59,658 nucleotides of DNA, taken from NCBI GenBank assembly GCA_049999805.1, contig JBNGIO010006314.1, positions 657,261-716,918 on the forward strand. Reading direction: 5' to 3'. The notes under the pieces were generated by a model. It made no database searches, was not told the DNA's origin, and saw only the letters and a program-made list of their open reading frames with translations. This document shows positions 35,829-45,164 of the stretch, piece by piece (the first letter of the stretch is position 1; every line of letters begins with the position of its first letter). A program made the translations under genes and the position numbers. The stretch is from Folioceros fuciformis (taxonomy: Eukaryota > Anthocerotophyta > Anthocerotopsida > Anthocerotales).

Positions 35829-36273
35829 ATGAGCATGGCCTTTCTCTCCCCTACTCCTCTCTCTCTTATCCGTGCCAACCTGCACCAATCCACTGGCAAG
35901 GACGGGAAATTAATTCAAGTTCCTGTTGCCCTGATTGTCGTGGCAATTCCCATGGCAATATTGCTCACCCTTCGTTTCGTTTCAATTGAGAATGAGAGAG
36001 GAGAGATCGCTATGCTCAAAGCAAGGCACACGGTAAGAGTTGAAAGATAAAAGGCTGGGGGGATGGGGAGGATGCACGTATTCTATACTGATCGTGCTCC
36101 ATTGATGGATGAGGTTGCAGCGCATTGTTCCTTTGCAGTTCAGAGGCATGGTGGAGGGAAATTTTCTTTCAATGAATTGGAATGGCTTGAAGGTCAACTT
36201 GGTAATGTTGCAAGAAGCTTCTAGGGCTGGTCGAGAGCTTTGCTTCCCAGCTAGTGGTGAGGGGAATGATTGA
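35829..36273 (+). CDS. Possible small single-pass membrane protein, 2 exons
   Basis: Exon 1, 35829-36032, ends at a good donor (ACG/GTAAGAG). Exon 2, 36121-36273, follows a GTTGCAG acceptor in the same phase and ends in TGA, giving 118 aa. A second acceptor 18 bp further in also keeps the frame. The protein has one strong hydrophobic segment (VPVALIVVAIPMAILLTLRFV) at about residues 30-50, then a charged region (ENERGEIAMLKARH). I recognise no family. It could be a chance frame with good splice sites; transcription would decide. Confidence 0.35.
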
Positions 36274-37079
36274 GCAAGTTTTGCTGACAACGGAAGAGGA
36301 GCTGAAGGATTGGTGCGGGGCGGGTCTGAAGCTTGCTCGTAACGCCTGCTGTAACGTCCACAAGCTTCCCCTTCCCTTATTCCCTAAACTACTGGCTGTG
36401 TTTTGAAATTCTGAGTGTGAAAGTGTGTAAGAAGATGAAGATTGAAGATGTGTGTGAGTGAGCTGAGAAGAGAAGGAGAGAAGGGCAGCCAAGCACTGAA
36501 CGGGATGCAAGGTGTGAGGCAAGAGAGGAGAAGTGTGGCTAATCATTGAACATGATGTGAGGTGAGAGGCAGGAGATTGAAGATTGAGAGTGAGGAGAAG
36601 AACTAACTACAACTAAATGAAGAAAATTGTTGGAGATTGGAGAGGATTTTTAGAAGATTTCTGAGCGATTTATAGGCAGTTGTGAGAGATTGTTGAAGAT
36701 TGTTGGAGATTGGGGGTGATTGCAGAGGATGGCAGAGGGATTGCTGGAGATTTGTGGACTTTGCTAAAAGATTGGAAATGTTTGGAATCAGGCTTATGAG
36801 AAACGAGTGTGAACCAGAGCTCTTGTGTGTTTTGCATGTGTGGAGAGTCTTGCGTGTGTGTGTGGGTGAATGTGGATCTCAAGATGTCTTTGGATACAAG
36901 ATTTCACTCCACACCCTCTGGTGTCCAAAAGGGGATGTTCAGCTAGGATATTAGGGTGCTTGCAAGGTTTGGTATACCACATCATGTGGGGATGGATGCA
37001 ATGCCCAATAATGTTCACATGTGGATAGAATTATCTTCAAAAAATTATAGATAATCCAACATACCTCCAAACATTTTTT
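36274..37079. other. Purine-rich low-complexity DNA
   Basis: Between about 36410 and 36790 the plus strand is dominated by degenerate GGAGATTG/GAAGATTG words. No gene seen. Confidence 0.5.
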
Positions 37080-37200
37080 TAGATTTTCTTGGGTATACTA
37101 CGCAACCAAGATGTCTGTAGGTAAATCATCACTCTTGTTGGGTAAGATATGTGGAGTCGCTACTTATTCATTGCTTTTCTCCCTTATAGCACCGCCTGAG

Positions 37201-37290
37201 TGCACTCCAAGTGTTGTGTCACAAAACTTTTCAACAATTGCAATGCACTCAAGTGTTGTGTCACAAAACTTTTCAACAAGAGGAATTGCA
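37201..37290. repeat. Tandem duplication, about 45-bp unit
   Basis: The word AAGTGTTGTGTCACAAAACT and its flanks occur twice in succession inside the decayed gene. Confidence 0.8.
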
Positions 37291-37913
37291 ATCTCTCTTA
37301 TTTGCGGATTGAAGGAGATAACAACATAGGATGATTAAACGAACACTTGATGGTCTTGCTTCTTAGCCAAATAGTGGATACATTTGAACTCCTTCTCTCA
37401 CAAATCTTTGCTAACCTAATGCTAGTCAAAGTTGAAATGCACTTTCAGTTGACAAACTACCTTGAGGCGAAGATTTGCAAACAATTGGGAGTATACACCC
37501 CACTGAAGTATTCCACATCCTTGTCATCTACTCCCATCGGTACCCTAGTAGCTGCTAGGGTACTGAAAATTTCCTTTATTAGCACATGAGGATTCTTCCC
37601 TAACACAACGACTAGCAAGACCTTCGGGTCTGATGCAGCCAAAGCTAGAAATTGCTAAGAGTCCTTTCATCTCCTAGCCACCGAAATGGATACAAAGACT
37701 TGTTTCTCACAAACCTCCAACCTCCCACTCCATTCATCCAAGGTTGGGGGCGGTTGTGCCACAAGTTCGGAGAGTGCATACAAGACCTTGGGTTCAATTT
37801 CCATAGCTAACATGCCAACTTCCTCTTGAAGTGAAAATTTCCCTCTTCTTTGTAAGGAAGATCCATGAGAACTTCATGCCAGTTTGGATAGCTGCCATCA
37901 TCAATACAGGGTG

Positions 37914-38023
37914 TTGAGAACCTCTCCTCATCAAGCACAAACAGAGCAATGATTCTTGTAGCTAGACTAAGGCCTATATTGAGAACCTCTCCTCGTCGAG
38001 CACAAACAGAGCAATGATTCTTG
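37914..38023. repeat. Direct repeat, 45-bp copies with 65-bp period
   Basis: 37914-37958 and 37979-38023 are almost identical (both contain CACAAACAGAGCAATGATTC). They lie inside the decayed gene and disrupt its frame. Confidence 0.85.
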
Positions 38024-39200
38024 GGCTCCTTGTTCTAACTAGTTTGTGAAGGTTGAACTCAGCCCTAATCTTACAATTGCCCTAACCTTACAATTGCTAG
38101 TAGAAACTTCTTGCTAGTAGAAACTTTACTGTGGTATATCTCCGGGCAAGTAGGAATCTTTTTGAAAACCAATTGTTTCAAGGCACCCTTGTAGACGTTA
38201 ATTATACTGGACGCATGATTATTTCACACATTGTTTATCCCCTTACCTTATTTGGCACATAAATTAGGGGTTGGCCTCTTGTCTTCCTATTAGGCAAGAT
38301 GGAAAGGGTTCAGGCCTCCATCCTTTGCTCCCACATTGCTTGTTAGCATTCCACATCCTTACTCATCCTTCATTCAATCCTTCGAAATTTACCACATTCT
38401 CTTGATGGTCTTTTCTCTTCTCTATCACATCCACCACCTTGTTCATCTGGAGGACCCCAATCTTGCTCTTATCATCTTTTTGCTCACATGTTTTCTCATT
38501 CCATATGGCTCAATAAGGATTGTCAAGCTTCTTTTTCCTAGCTTTCCCAACTTGTTGCTTGGAGCCTCAAATTCAAGTTTAGCTCTTGTAAGCTTCTTGC
38601 TTGGCTTACTCCTTTTTCCCCTACTCCATCTTCTTTTCATCCACCTTATTCACCTTATTCATCGGGTCATTTAGCTATCTTTACTTTTGTGTTACTTGGA
38701 ACCCCCTCTCATTTACCTTTGCCCTTTCACCCAATCTATATTTCTATAAAGAAGAGTTTTATATCATTTCTCTCTTTGGTTTACCTATCCTTCCTTGGTA
38801 CCTTAATTCTCTTTTCTTTTACAACCTTTGTAATCTTCTTGGTCAATTTCGTGTTACCTTGCATCATCTTTGCATTGAGACTACAAGATGGCTTCTCTTG
38901 TTGACTTCGTACTTCATCCAAAACCTCACTTTTTTTCTCACATGGGCCATATGTTATGTGCATACCTTTTCTTTTGCCATGTTTACGAGCACATCCATAC
39001 CCGTTACACTCTTCTTCTTGATTGTGTATGTTTTCTTTTGTACCGTTTTTTCTTCTTCCATATCTCTCAACTTATTGGCCTATGCTTCTATGAACACATT
39101 AATTATCGACACTGTCGGAAGTCTTTATAAGCCCTTTTGCTTTCTTCCTCCTTTTGGCTTTGTCCTTCCCATTACATAAATCATAGTTCAACTAGAGTCT

Positions 39201-39620
39201 TTATAAGTCTTTTTGCTTTCTTCCTCCTTTTGGCCTTAGCCTTGCCCTTTAATTGATTAAGTCAATGTTGAAAATCTGGTTGACAAGGAAAGATGCAAGG
39301 AACCAGTCAATCAATTTTATTATCAATTGGTACAATTTGCATTCGATATTGATTTTTTAAAATTGATGATTGATTAATAACAAGTGTGAGTAAGGCATTG
39401 ATTGCCTGGTTAGTTATAGGATTGATTAAGGCTGAGAGGGTGGCGAGTTCATTCTTTGCCAAACAGTTCTTCTGAAGTAGAATTCTTCTTCTATACCTTT
39501 GTGGAACTAATTTCAACCGTGGCTTCATCAATTTTGGTGTCGAGGTAACTCTCGTGGTTTGATTCTTGCTTAGGGTAAAAGAGTTAGCGAGCTGGATTAT
39601 CGCTATGCCCCCTAAACCTT
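39201..39620. other. Short spacer beyond the MLO 3' end
   Basis: A minus-strand frame at 39624-39307 is open but has no recognisable content. Confidence 0.4.
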
Positions 39621-42603
39621 TCACTCAGAGCCACCACGGTCCTGGGCTTGTGAACTTAAAGTGGATACGGAACTTGGTAAGGGAGGGGTAATGCTGCGGA
39701 CCCTTGGGGTTGCTATTGTTATTTGTAACTCCAAGTCGTTCGTCCTCCCAGATTGGGATTCAGCGCTGCCACCATCTTCACGGCTGCTGCCTCGGTCGGT
39801 TTCGTCTCGCATCCCAAGCCGGTGCTGAGCTCGGTTTTTCCATCTGTTGAGAGCTCCCTTCACGTTTCCCCCTAGTTTGTAAGAGGAGCCCATCTGCAGC
39901 AGTGCGGCGGTGCTCCTAGGTCAAGTGCCGTGCCAGGATCATAGACAGTTTCCCATGCAGAGGGAAGAAGCATTCCCACGGCCAGGTCTGAGGTTGTACC
40001 TGGCTCACGAGGGCGTAGAGCGGCAGGGTGGTGTAGCTACAGACGACTTCAACCAAGAGCCTGTGCGAGAAAAGATCAGCTATTTTAAGGAGCGGAGAGG
40101 GACATACTTGCAACCTTTTGAGGGACGTTGTGAAATACCCGAGCACGAGGCGGATGATGGCATACGCCTTTCTTTCCAGAAAACATGTTTGAAAAGAGAA
40201 TTGCCACTGCCGAAGAGCCCACAACCAGCCAGAATTCGGATGAAAGCTCACTATATGCACGTAAGATAGCAGGCAAAGGGATCCGGACTGCTTCCTTACC
40301 GAGAACCAGATCAAGGTTGCCAACCCAAAGGCGTTCTGGCACACAACGACGGACGAGGGGTCAATTTCTGGCGATGCTATACCCAGAAACCACCACAACG
40401 ACGTGGACTTGAGGAGGTGGTAAATGGCCCGTGCATGAGAGTAGTACCTGGAACAGGATGAAGTGCATTAACCGCAGCACGAACCGAGGATTGTCAAGCC
40501 AGAAAAGCTCATCACGGGGCTGCACTGTATGCGGGGCATATCCATCTGACGAGCCTACACCTTCTATTGCAAGAGTGGCGATCACATGTTGCAGCTTTGT
40601 TCCGACTATGAGCAACATCTGCAGTGGAGAAGGAGTTAGCCTTGTGTGTATTTCAGGTCTCATGGATAACGCTGCAATTTCACACAGTGTAGGAGCTCTA
40701 CCAAGGGTGGGACGAGGAATATCCAGAAGTAGAACTCCGTGCCTGCAGACAGGAATTTTCAGTGGATCGGTTATTCCGCTATCCTATTGAGGATGCTCTT
40801 CGCACAAGCCAAGCCACGGGCTCACCATGAACATTTAAGAGCATGAAAATGACGGCGTATCCCCACATGAATGCACTGCCAGGGCCATAGGACAACTCGT
40901 TGACAGGATTTAGGACTTTCTGCTACGGTCTCTGTCTGACATACAACAAGCTACACATTAGCTGAAGAGCGAACACAACCTACCTGATTCCAACGATCTC
41001 TTTGTATTCGTCCTCCAGTGCCCACAGCATGTAGTCGTAAAAATCAAACTTTTTGTCCAGGTCGTGCTTCTGAACAATAGGATGGAGAAACGTCAGACAG
41101 GGGTTTATTGCCAAGCCCACTTTCACAATCGGGCAACAGGCGAAATCGAGATTGGTCAGCTGAGTTCACCGAATGAGACATACGCTGATAAAACCCAGTC
41201 GCAACGCCAGGTAGTCTGCCTGGGCCACGGATCGATAAAATTGCCTGAAGAAGCAAACCTGGCGGTAGGGTCGAACAGGTAAGCGGCACGCAACAAATGC
41301 AATGAGAAAGCAAACTTTCGGTAGACTGTGCACTCGTATGTGATGACCTATCTCCTGAAATATGGTATTATGCCTTACAATCCACAGCAATAAGCGATTC
41401 TTGCTCCAAGGAGTCGAGGTATGCAAGCGAAGGAACGTGGACTGACGGTTCAAGGTCAATGCGCTTGTGTGCTCTGCATGGTTTCCAAGGCAATCAGCAC
41501 AAAGGGATCGGCAATTCCAGGCATTCACAGGATTTGAAAGCCAAATTTGTGTCGGGCTCGTCCAATTACCTCTCAGATTATCGTAATTGTCCGCATGACA
41601 ATCCATCTCCCACTTTTTCCAGCTCCGTAGCTGCAGAATGATTCAACTGCATGAGCCAAGCATATGAATAAACCACATACCTTGAGAGAGCCTGCCGTTG
41701 ACATATTCATCAGATGGAGGAAGAGAGGCGTAGAGAAGTACTCTGAGCCTTGACAGAGCCATAGTCAGAGCTGAAAACACGACATGCACAACTGCTAGGA
41801 CGAAGATGAAGATATGCAGTTGGTGAATGCCTTCCATGGAGATGAGCGGTTGACGCTGCCCAGACGCAACACGGTTCCAGTAAGCTTGCCTGGGACCAAA
41901 AACGGAAAGGAGACAAATATGCTCCTGCACCTGACGGGAGTGAAGAACGCACCCCGGCGGAACAACTACCCTGGCATGCATCCGTGGCTTCCCCTTCACC
42001 TGCGAGAAATCTTCTCTGCACAAATTCTGCGGGGCCAGTCTCTAACCAACTTCGGTCACTTTGATCGAGTTCAGAGACCGACCTGGTCTTTACAAGGGCA
42101 CCACAAGCAAGGCCGTTGTGTTTATCATTCGGTGAGCAAGGCGTCCCTCTTCGCAGCACGCTGGCTGGAAGGCATATCTGGACGACGTAGGACTGCATGA
42201 CACTGACCAAGAGGGACATGAGCCCCAACAGCATCAACTCTGCAGATTGAACACCACGGCACACTGTAAGCGTGAGGCTCCAGCCAATAGTACCTTTCGG
42301 AATCAAAAAATGGCAGCAACACCAAATTCACCCACCGTCTTTTATTTTCTCCATAGCCAGGAACAGAGGCTTCTGCTTGGTTTCCTTAAGCCACTGCCGG
42401 GGATACCATGACGTCAGAGCAGACGCAGAGCAAAACTCGTAATGCAGCAACTCGTGGGCAAGAGAGGAGCAGGTCCCCACATGGGTGAGCCGATGAATGG
42501 CCCTCTCCACCATGAATGAAATGATTACGAACACCGCGGAGACCGTGGCGATGACCCATGACGGAGTGACGGCAAGCGACCTTCCCTCAGACCCGCCTGC
42601 CAT
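39621..42603 (-). CDS. MLO: MLO family seven-transmembrane protein, 15 exons
   Basis: Exons: 42603-42481, 42393-42336, 42239-42083, about 42015-41742, 41630-41570, 41473-41379, 41258-41184, 41069-40984, 40875-40826, 40742-40702, 40618-40448, 40335-40300, 40206-40139, 40060-40000 and 39893-39621; about 542 aa. The exon 3/4 junction lies in the variable first loop and is uncertain. Family landmarks in order: GRSLAVTPSWVIATVSAVFV; RLTH joined to WLKETKQKPLF; ELMLLGLMSLL; GIHQLHIFIFVLAVVHV; FFRQFYRSV; LIVGTKLQHVI; LFWLDNPRFVLRLMHFILFQ; CSYTTLPLYALVSQ; and MGSSYK opening the last exon, the calmodulin-binding tail (ALNRWKNRAQ). MLO proteins are plasma-membrane calcium-channel-like proteins acting in powdery mildew susceptibility, pollen tube and root signalling. 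The exon count matches angiosperm MLO genes. Intron 1 (87 bp) has no stop and is a multiple of three. Confidence 0.92.
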
Positions 42604-43175
42604 TCTGAAGCCTGTCCTCCTCTTCCCGAGCTCGGTCAGGATCCAGACCCGGACTGTGCTCCCTCCTCCACGGCGTTGTGGGAAGCACTAATACTGCCCT
42701 TGCAGTCTTCCACGTCGACCCCCACGCTGAGGGCGTGTGCTTCGCAATCAGGCTCAGGTGAACGTCCCCGTCAGAGATGCCAGAAAGCACGTGACAGAGA
42801 CCGTATCCTTGTGCAGGCCTGGGGTGCTGCGTTATAGTTGGAAACGATAGAGGTTCCAGACCACTCAGGGGTAATGTGGCCACTGCTCCAGCCTCTCAGG
42901 ATAGCCGTCAGAATTTGATCATGCTGCTCCCGCAACCAATATTAGTTCATCAGTAACGTTCAATTGCGCATCCATCTGCGCGTCTCTGTCGATTGCTTGC
43001 TGACTTCCGTTCCATTTGACAGACATTGATGACGCCACTTCGGAGAATTGGGAGCTGGGATTATCCTCGGAACTGAATTTTTCTACACCCTGCCCTGGAC
43101 ACGTTCGTACCCGACGCCCTACTTAGAGCTCTTTGTTCTGCACAGACGAGAGGGAGCTGTTTCAGGGAGGGTCAG
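42604..43175. other. Upstream region of MLO
   Basis: Should contain the MLO leader and promoter. No other gene seen. Confidence 0.5.
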
Positions 43176-43297
43176 AACTGGCTCTAGCGTCAAATCACGG
43201 GCAGATGGTTTGTTCCAACGAGTACTATTTCAGTGCAACTGGCTCTAGCGTCAAATCACGGGCAGATGGTTTGTTCCAACGAGTACTATTTCAGTGC
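43176..43297. repeat. Perfect 61-bp tandem duplication
   Basis: 43176-43236 is repeated at 43237-43297 with no difference that I can see. It lies directly before the multiplied LTR start and may have formed in the same event. Confidence 0.9.
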
Positions 43298-43303
43298 GCC
43301 TGT

Positions 43304-43446
43304 TTTGACTGCCAAGCAAGTAAGCTCCATGCAGAGGCATGTTTGGTTTGNNNNNNNNNNTTTGACTGCCAAGCAAGTAAGCTCCATGCAGAGGCATGTT
43401 TGGTTTGACTGCCAAGCAAGTAAGCTCCATGTAGAGGCATGTTTAG
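43304..43446 (+). repeat. Multiplied first 43 bp of the LTR, with 10-N gap
   Basis: The segment starting TTTGACTGCCAAGCAAG occurs at 43304, 43361 and 43404, with the start of a further copy at 43347 entering the gap (43351-43360). Only the last copy continues into the LTR body. Confidence 0.85.
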
Positions 43447-43989
43447 CAGAGCAGGTTACTAAGAGCACGAGAAGCCCTAGGAAAATGTGTGTGATAGTGA
43501 ATAATAGCTTAAGGTTTAAATAAATGCTTAAGTAAGTAGTTACTAAGTTAGTAATTTAAATTTGTGTATAAAAGGGGACCTAGCCAAGGGTTAAGGCAAG
43601 TTTAGTACAGTTGAGTTGAGATGGGTATCTCCTCAAAGCCTTGAGAGCACTGGATGCTTGGGCTATGCCTTGAGAGCTTGTGTTGCTTGGGCTGTGAAAG
43701 CACATAAAAGGTGTTATGAAGGAGCTGTGGGAGGAGGTCAAAAGAAGGGAGAGCTAAACTCCTAGCTTAGGCAAAGATGGGGAGTTCTCTCTAGCCCTCC
43801 AGCTCTGTATGTTCTTGTTGACTCGTGATTTGAATAAAGAGCAGCAGTAAGGGTGCTGGCTGCGAGTCCTCCTAGAAGAGGAGGGCGGGCTACTTGGAGG
43901 CCTAGTGCTGTGTTCGGTGTTTAAAAGTGACCCTTGCTTTGACTTCTAACTGTGTGGTTTTGCCCCACCCCATTGAAGGGGGTGTTACT
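43404..43989 (+). repeat. 5' LTR
   Basis: About 585 bp, similar over its length to 48627-49312. It contains a TATA box (TATAAAA at 43567-43573) and a polyadenylation signal (AATAAA at 43833-43838). The right end is GTTACT, three bases before the primer-binding site. Confidence 0.85.
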
Positions 43990-43992
43990 TGT

Positions 43993-44004
43993 TGGTATCA
44001 GAGC
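43993..44004 (+). promoter_or_regulatory. Primer-binding site, initiator tRNA-Met type
   Basis: TGGTATCAGAGC is the usual plant LTR-element complement to the 3' end of tRNA-iMet. It lies three bases after the LTR. Confidence 0.9.
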
Positions 44005-44036
44005 ATAGGTTGAAGCATCCTTGACTAGTACGCTAG

Positions 44037-45158
44037 TTGACGATGACAGATCCTACTGAGCCAGGCAGAGTAGAGAGGGTGCGCCGCAGGAAGGATAAGG
44101 CCCCGCTTATCGAAGCCGCTGTGGAAGAGCCACAGGCGGATCCTCAAGTCGTGAGAATGACGGAGGAAGGAACTTCAAAGCAAAGGACCGGTACCACCAT
44201 AGAGGACCAGCTCCAAAAACTCATGAGGAGACTTGATGCCCTTGATCAAGAGATCAAAGGCAAACGTAGGCTTGTTGATGAAGAGCCAGAAAAAGTGGAG
44301 CCCGAGCCTAAGATTAGTGCTCCTAAGAAGGCCAAGAAGTTGAGATTGAGTGTTCCTGCGTCTAAGAGTTATAAGGGCGAGCGTGACGTAGAGAAAATCA
44401 GTTCTTGGTTTTTCTCTTTGGAAGCGTACTTGGAATCATGCGGAGTGCCGCAAGACGAGTACTTGAAGCACGTCACGAACTTCTTGGACGAGAATGCTCT
44501 TACTTGGTGGAGGACTTACGTAGAAAACGTAAGGCAAGGCAATCGCAGAGCAACAATCTTCACATGGGCAGACTTCAAGGAAGCGCTGCAACTTCGTTTC
44601 CAACCCACTAATGCCGCGAGTTTGGCGCGAAGGATGCTTGACAATGTCAAGCATACTGGATCTTTGCGGGAGTATGTGAGTGAATTTAGCTCTATTGTCT
44701 TGCAATGTCCTGATATGCATGAGCAAGACAAACTCCACAAGTTTACTACTGGCCTTAAGAGATGGGCTCAAAACAGGATTGCATTGACTAATCCTCAGAC
44801 GTTGCAAGAGGCTATGGCAGCAGCAGATGCCATACTGGACATGTTTGTCCAGGAGGCTCCAATCTCCAGGGGGAGATATCCTAGATCTCAGGGTAGATCT
44901 AGAGGTAGAGGACGAGCCACCACCACTGGGAACAGTGCAACTGCTGAGACTACTGCCAAAAGCCGGGGTAGAGGTGATAACAAGAGTCGTGGAAGACGAC
45001 GTGTAGCACCTACCTCTGGTGTATGTTATAGTTGTGGAGAGCAGGGACATTTTGCTAGAAATTGTCCACATGCAGGAGCTCCCAACTTGAATCTAGTTGC
45101 CGCAAATCCACCTGTTCCTAGAGCCAAGATCCAAGAGCTCCCTGAAGAGTCTAGGTGA
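44037..45158 (+). CDS. gag: Retrotransposon Gag with CCHC zinc knuckle
   Basis: 373 aa, uninterrupted. The N-terminal third is charged with a coiled-coil-like stretch (about residues 54-75). A retrotransposon gag core follows (SSWFFSLEAYLESCGV through LREYVSEFSSIVLQCPDM). The C-terminus is Arg/Gly-rich and has one zinc knuckle, CYSCGEQGHFARNC. It would form the nucleocapsid-like particle. It ends in TGA at 45156-45158, with a second stop two codons on (45162-45164), both in the same frame as pol. Confidence 0.9.
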   Translation: MTMTDPTEPGRVERVRRRKDKAPLIEAAVEEPQADPQVVRMTEEGTSKQRTGTTIEDQLQKLMRRLDALDQEIKGKRRLVDEEPEKVEPEPKISAPKKAKKLRLSVPASKSYKGERDVEKISSWFFSLEAYLESCGVPQDEYLKHVTNFLDENALTWWRTYVENVRQGNRRATIFTWADFKEALQLRFQPTNAASLARRMLDNVKHTGSLREYVSEFSSIVLQCPDMHEQDKLHKFTTGLKRWAQNRIALTNPQTLQEAMAAADAILDMFVQEAPISRGRYPRSQGRSRGRGRATTTGNSATAETTAKSRGRGDNKSRGRRRVAPTSGVCYSCGEQGHFARNCPHAGAPNLNLVAANPPVPRAKIQELPEESR

Positions 45159-45164
45159 CGCTAG

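Larger units (their letters stand above)
37080..39200 (-). pseudogene. Decayed gene of unknown, probably repetitive family; lysine-rich
   Basis: Read on the minus strand, broken frames keep protein-like text across 2 kb. The region around 39180-38400 is Lys/Glu/Arg-rich with many stops. About 37920-37850 reads CIDDGSYPNWHEVLMDLPYK before a frame shift. About 37642-37457 reads DPKVLLVVVLGKNPH... and VEYFSGVYTPNCLQIFASR, and about 37430-37330 reads LTSIRLAKICERR-like text. The plus-strand ORFs at 38336-39179 are only the hydrophobic antisense of the Lys codons. The same body is interrupted by two local tandem duplications. I believe this is a dead member of a multi-copy plant family of unknown function, possibly transposon-borne. 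No terminal repeats were found. Confidence 0.5.

Noticed and set aside
38336-39179. Two long hydrophobic plus-strand ORFs that look like multi-pass membrane proteins
   Set aside because: They are the antisense of Lys/Glu-rich codons on the minus strand; the decayed minus-strand gene explains the open frames.
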